Below, one piece after another: positions 63,529 through 64,000 of a stretch of DNA of 64,000 bases (positions are counted from its first letter, which is position 1; each line of letters starts with the position of its first letter). Made by a program: the position numbers and the translations under genes. A model generated the notes under the pieces. That model ran no database searches and was not told where the DNA came from. It worked only from the letters and a program-made list of their open reading frames with translations. The stretch is from Pseudomonadota bacterium. GTDB lineage: Bacteria > Pseudomonadota > Gammaproteobacteria > Xanthomonadales > Rhodanobacteraceae. Where the stretch lies: assembly GCA_029561145.1 (NCBI GenBank), contig JAKQJM010000066.1, positions 1-64,000 on the forward strand, read 5' to 3'.

Positions 63529-64000
63529 TCAGTGCGACAAGGGTTCGACCAGCAGTTCGTGCACAGCGGGCCCCGGCAGGAACGGAGTCGGCTTGCCCTC
63601 TACCCAGTCACGATGGCCGGCGCCGTAGAACGGTGAGAGCGGGTGGCCGCTCTGGCCGCCGGGCAACTCGAAATAGCCGTGCTCCTCGTCGCCCGGTGCA
63701 ACGGCGAAGCGTTCCGACGCGCCGAATTTTGGTCCCTGCACGCGCGGCATGTTCGAATCCCCGGGCAGTGGGTCTGCCGGCATGTCGAGCAGGCGTGCAA
63801 CAAACCCGGGCAGGGCGCGCGAGATCGGATGGGCGATGCGTGCGGTATTGCGCTCACCCCAGGTTCGCGCCGCAATTCCGCCGGGCTGCTTGTCGAGTGC
63901 GGCTGCTACACGATCAAGGCAGTCCAGTTGCAGGGCGTCCCAGTCCGCATATCCGGGTGGAAGCAGATGCAGCGGGCGCCGTTGGAGGAGCATCCAGAGG
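63529..64000 (-). CDS. Penicillin acylase family protein, C-terminal part
   Basis: The frame is open through the window edge, so about 157 C-terminal residues are visible and the N-terminal nucleophile region is missing. The segment GDSNMPRVQGPKFGASERF and then GGQSGHPLSPFY followed by HRDWVEGKPTPFLP matches the end of the beta subunit of S45 N-terminal-nucleophile acylases (penicillin and acyl-homoserine-lactone acylases). These are exported, autoprocessed amidases. The substrate cannot be told from this part. Convergent with the unknown paralogue B. Confidence 0.8.
   Translation of the reverse strand, partial: LWMLLQRRPLHLLPPGYADWDALQLDCLDRVAAALDKQPGGIAARTWGERNTARIAHPISRALPGFVARLLDMPADPLPGDSNMPRVQGPKFGASERFAVAPGDEEHGYFELPGGQSGHPLSPFYGAGHRDWVEGKPTPFLPGPAVHELLVEPLSH

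Overview
The window looks like a chromosomal segment of a GC-rich gammaproteobacterium of the Xanthomonadales/Lysobacterales type; a relative of Dokdonella or other Rhodanobacteraceae is my best guess. The grounds are the protein sequences, the gene order around bamA, and short (G)GGGAAT repeats of a kind I associate with that group. This assignment is inference. I see no rRNA, tRNA, CRISPR array, phage or transposase.

Layout. 1-4 kb (+): lipB-lipA (lipoate synthesis) and a Prc-type tail-specific protease. 4-7.4 kb (-): solitary PstS-like binding protein, HAD phosphatase, M17 leucyl aminopeptidase. 7.5-10.9 kb (+): type II secretion inner-membrane genes gspL-gspM-gspN and an inositol-monophosphatase-family enzyme. 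10.9-13.1 kb (-): NarL/LuxR two-component pair, divergent from a TonB-dependent receptor (13.3-15.4 kb). 15.5-17 kb: nudE-cysQ. 17.4-20 kb: REC-REC-PAS-GGDEF-EAL protein. 20-23 kb: MFS exporter, mazG, secreted DUF4097-like repeat protein.

23-46.7 kb (-) is the conserved envelope/translation supercluster. In transcription order it reads rpsB, tsf, [beta-lactamase-like], pyrH, frr, uppS, cdsA, dxr, rseP, bamA, skp, lpxD, fabZ, lpxA, lpxB, [LtaS-like sulfatase], rnhB, dnaE, accA. The bracketed genes interrupt the order usual in Gammaproteobacteria. The cluster couples ribosome production, isoprenoid and phospholipid precursors, lipid A synthesis and outer-membrane assembly. rpsB has a long structured leader. 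lpxB carries two repeat-derived insertions.

47-52.8 kb (+): map, glnD, dapD, an ArsC/Spx-like thioredoxin-fold gene and dapE. 53-63.5 kb (+) is the most unusual part: six exported proteins in one direction. They are two paralogous pentaheme c-type cytochromes, a lipoprotein and a secreted protein that together resemble a copper amine oxidase split in two, and two paralogous secreted proteins of unknown family. Four of the six share a short motif of the form D-x-I-F-x-x-(G/S)-F-(E/D) at or near the C-terminus. I consider this cluster the best candidate for an undescribed system, perhaps an extracellular redox or amine-oxidising assembly. The window ends inside a penicillin-acylase-like gene on the - strand.
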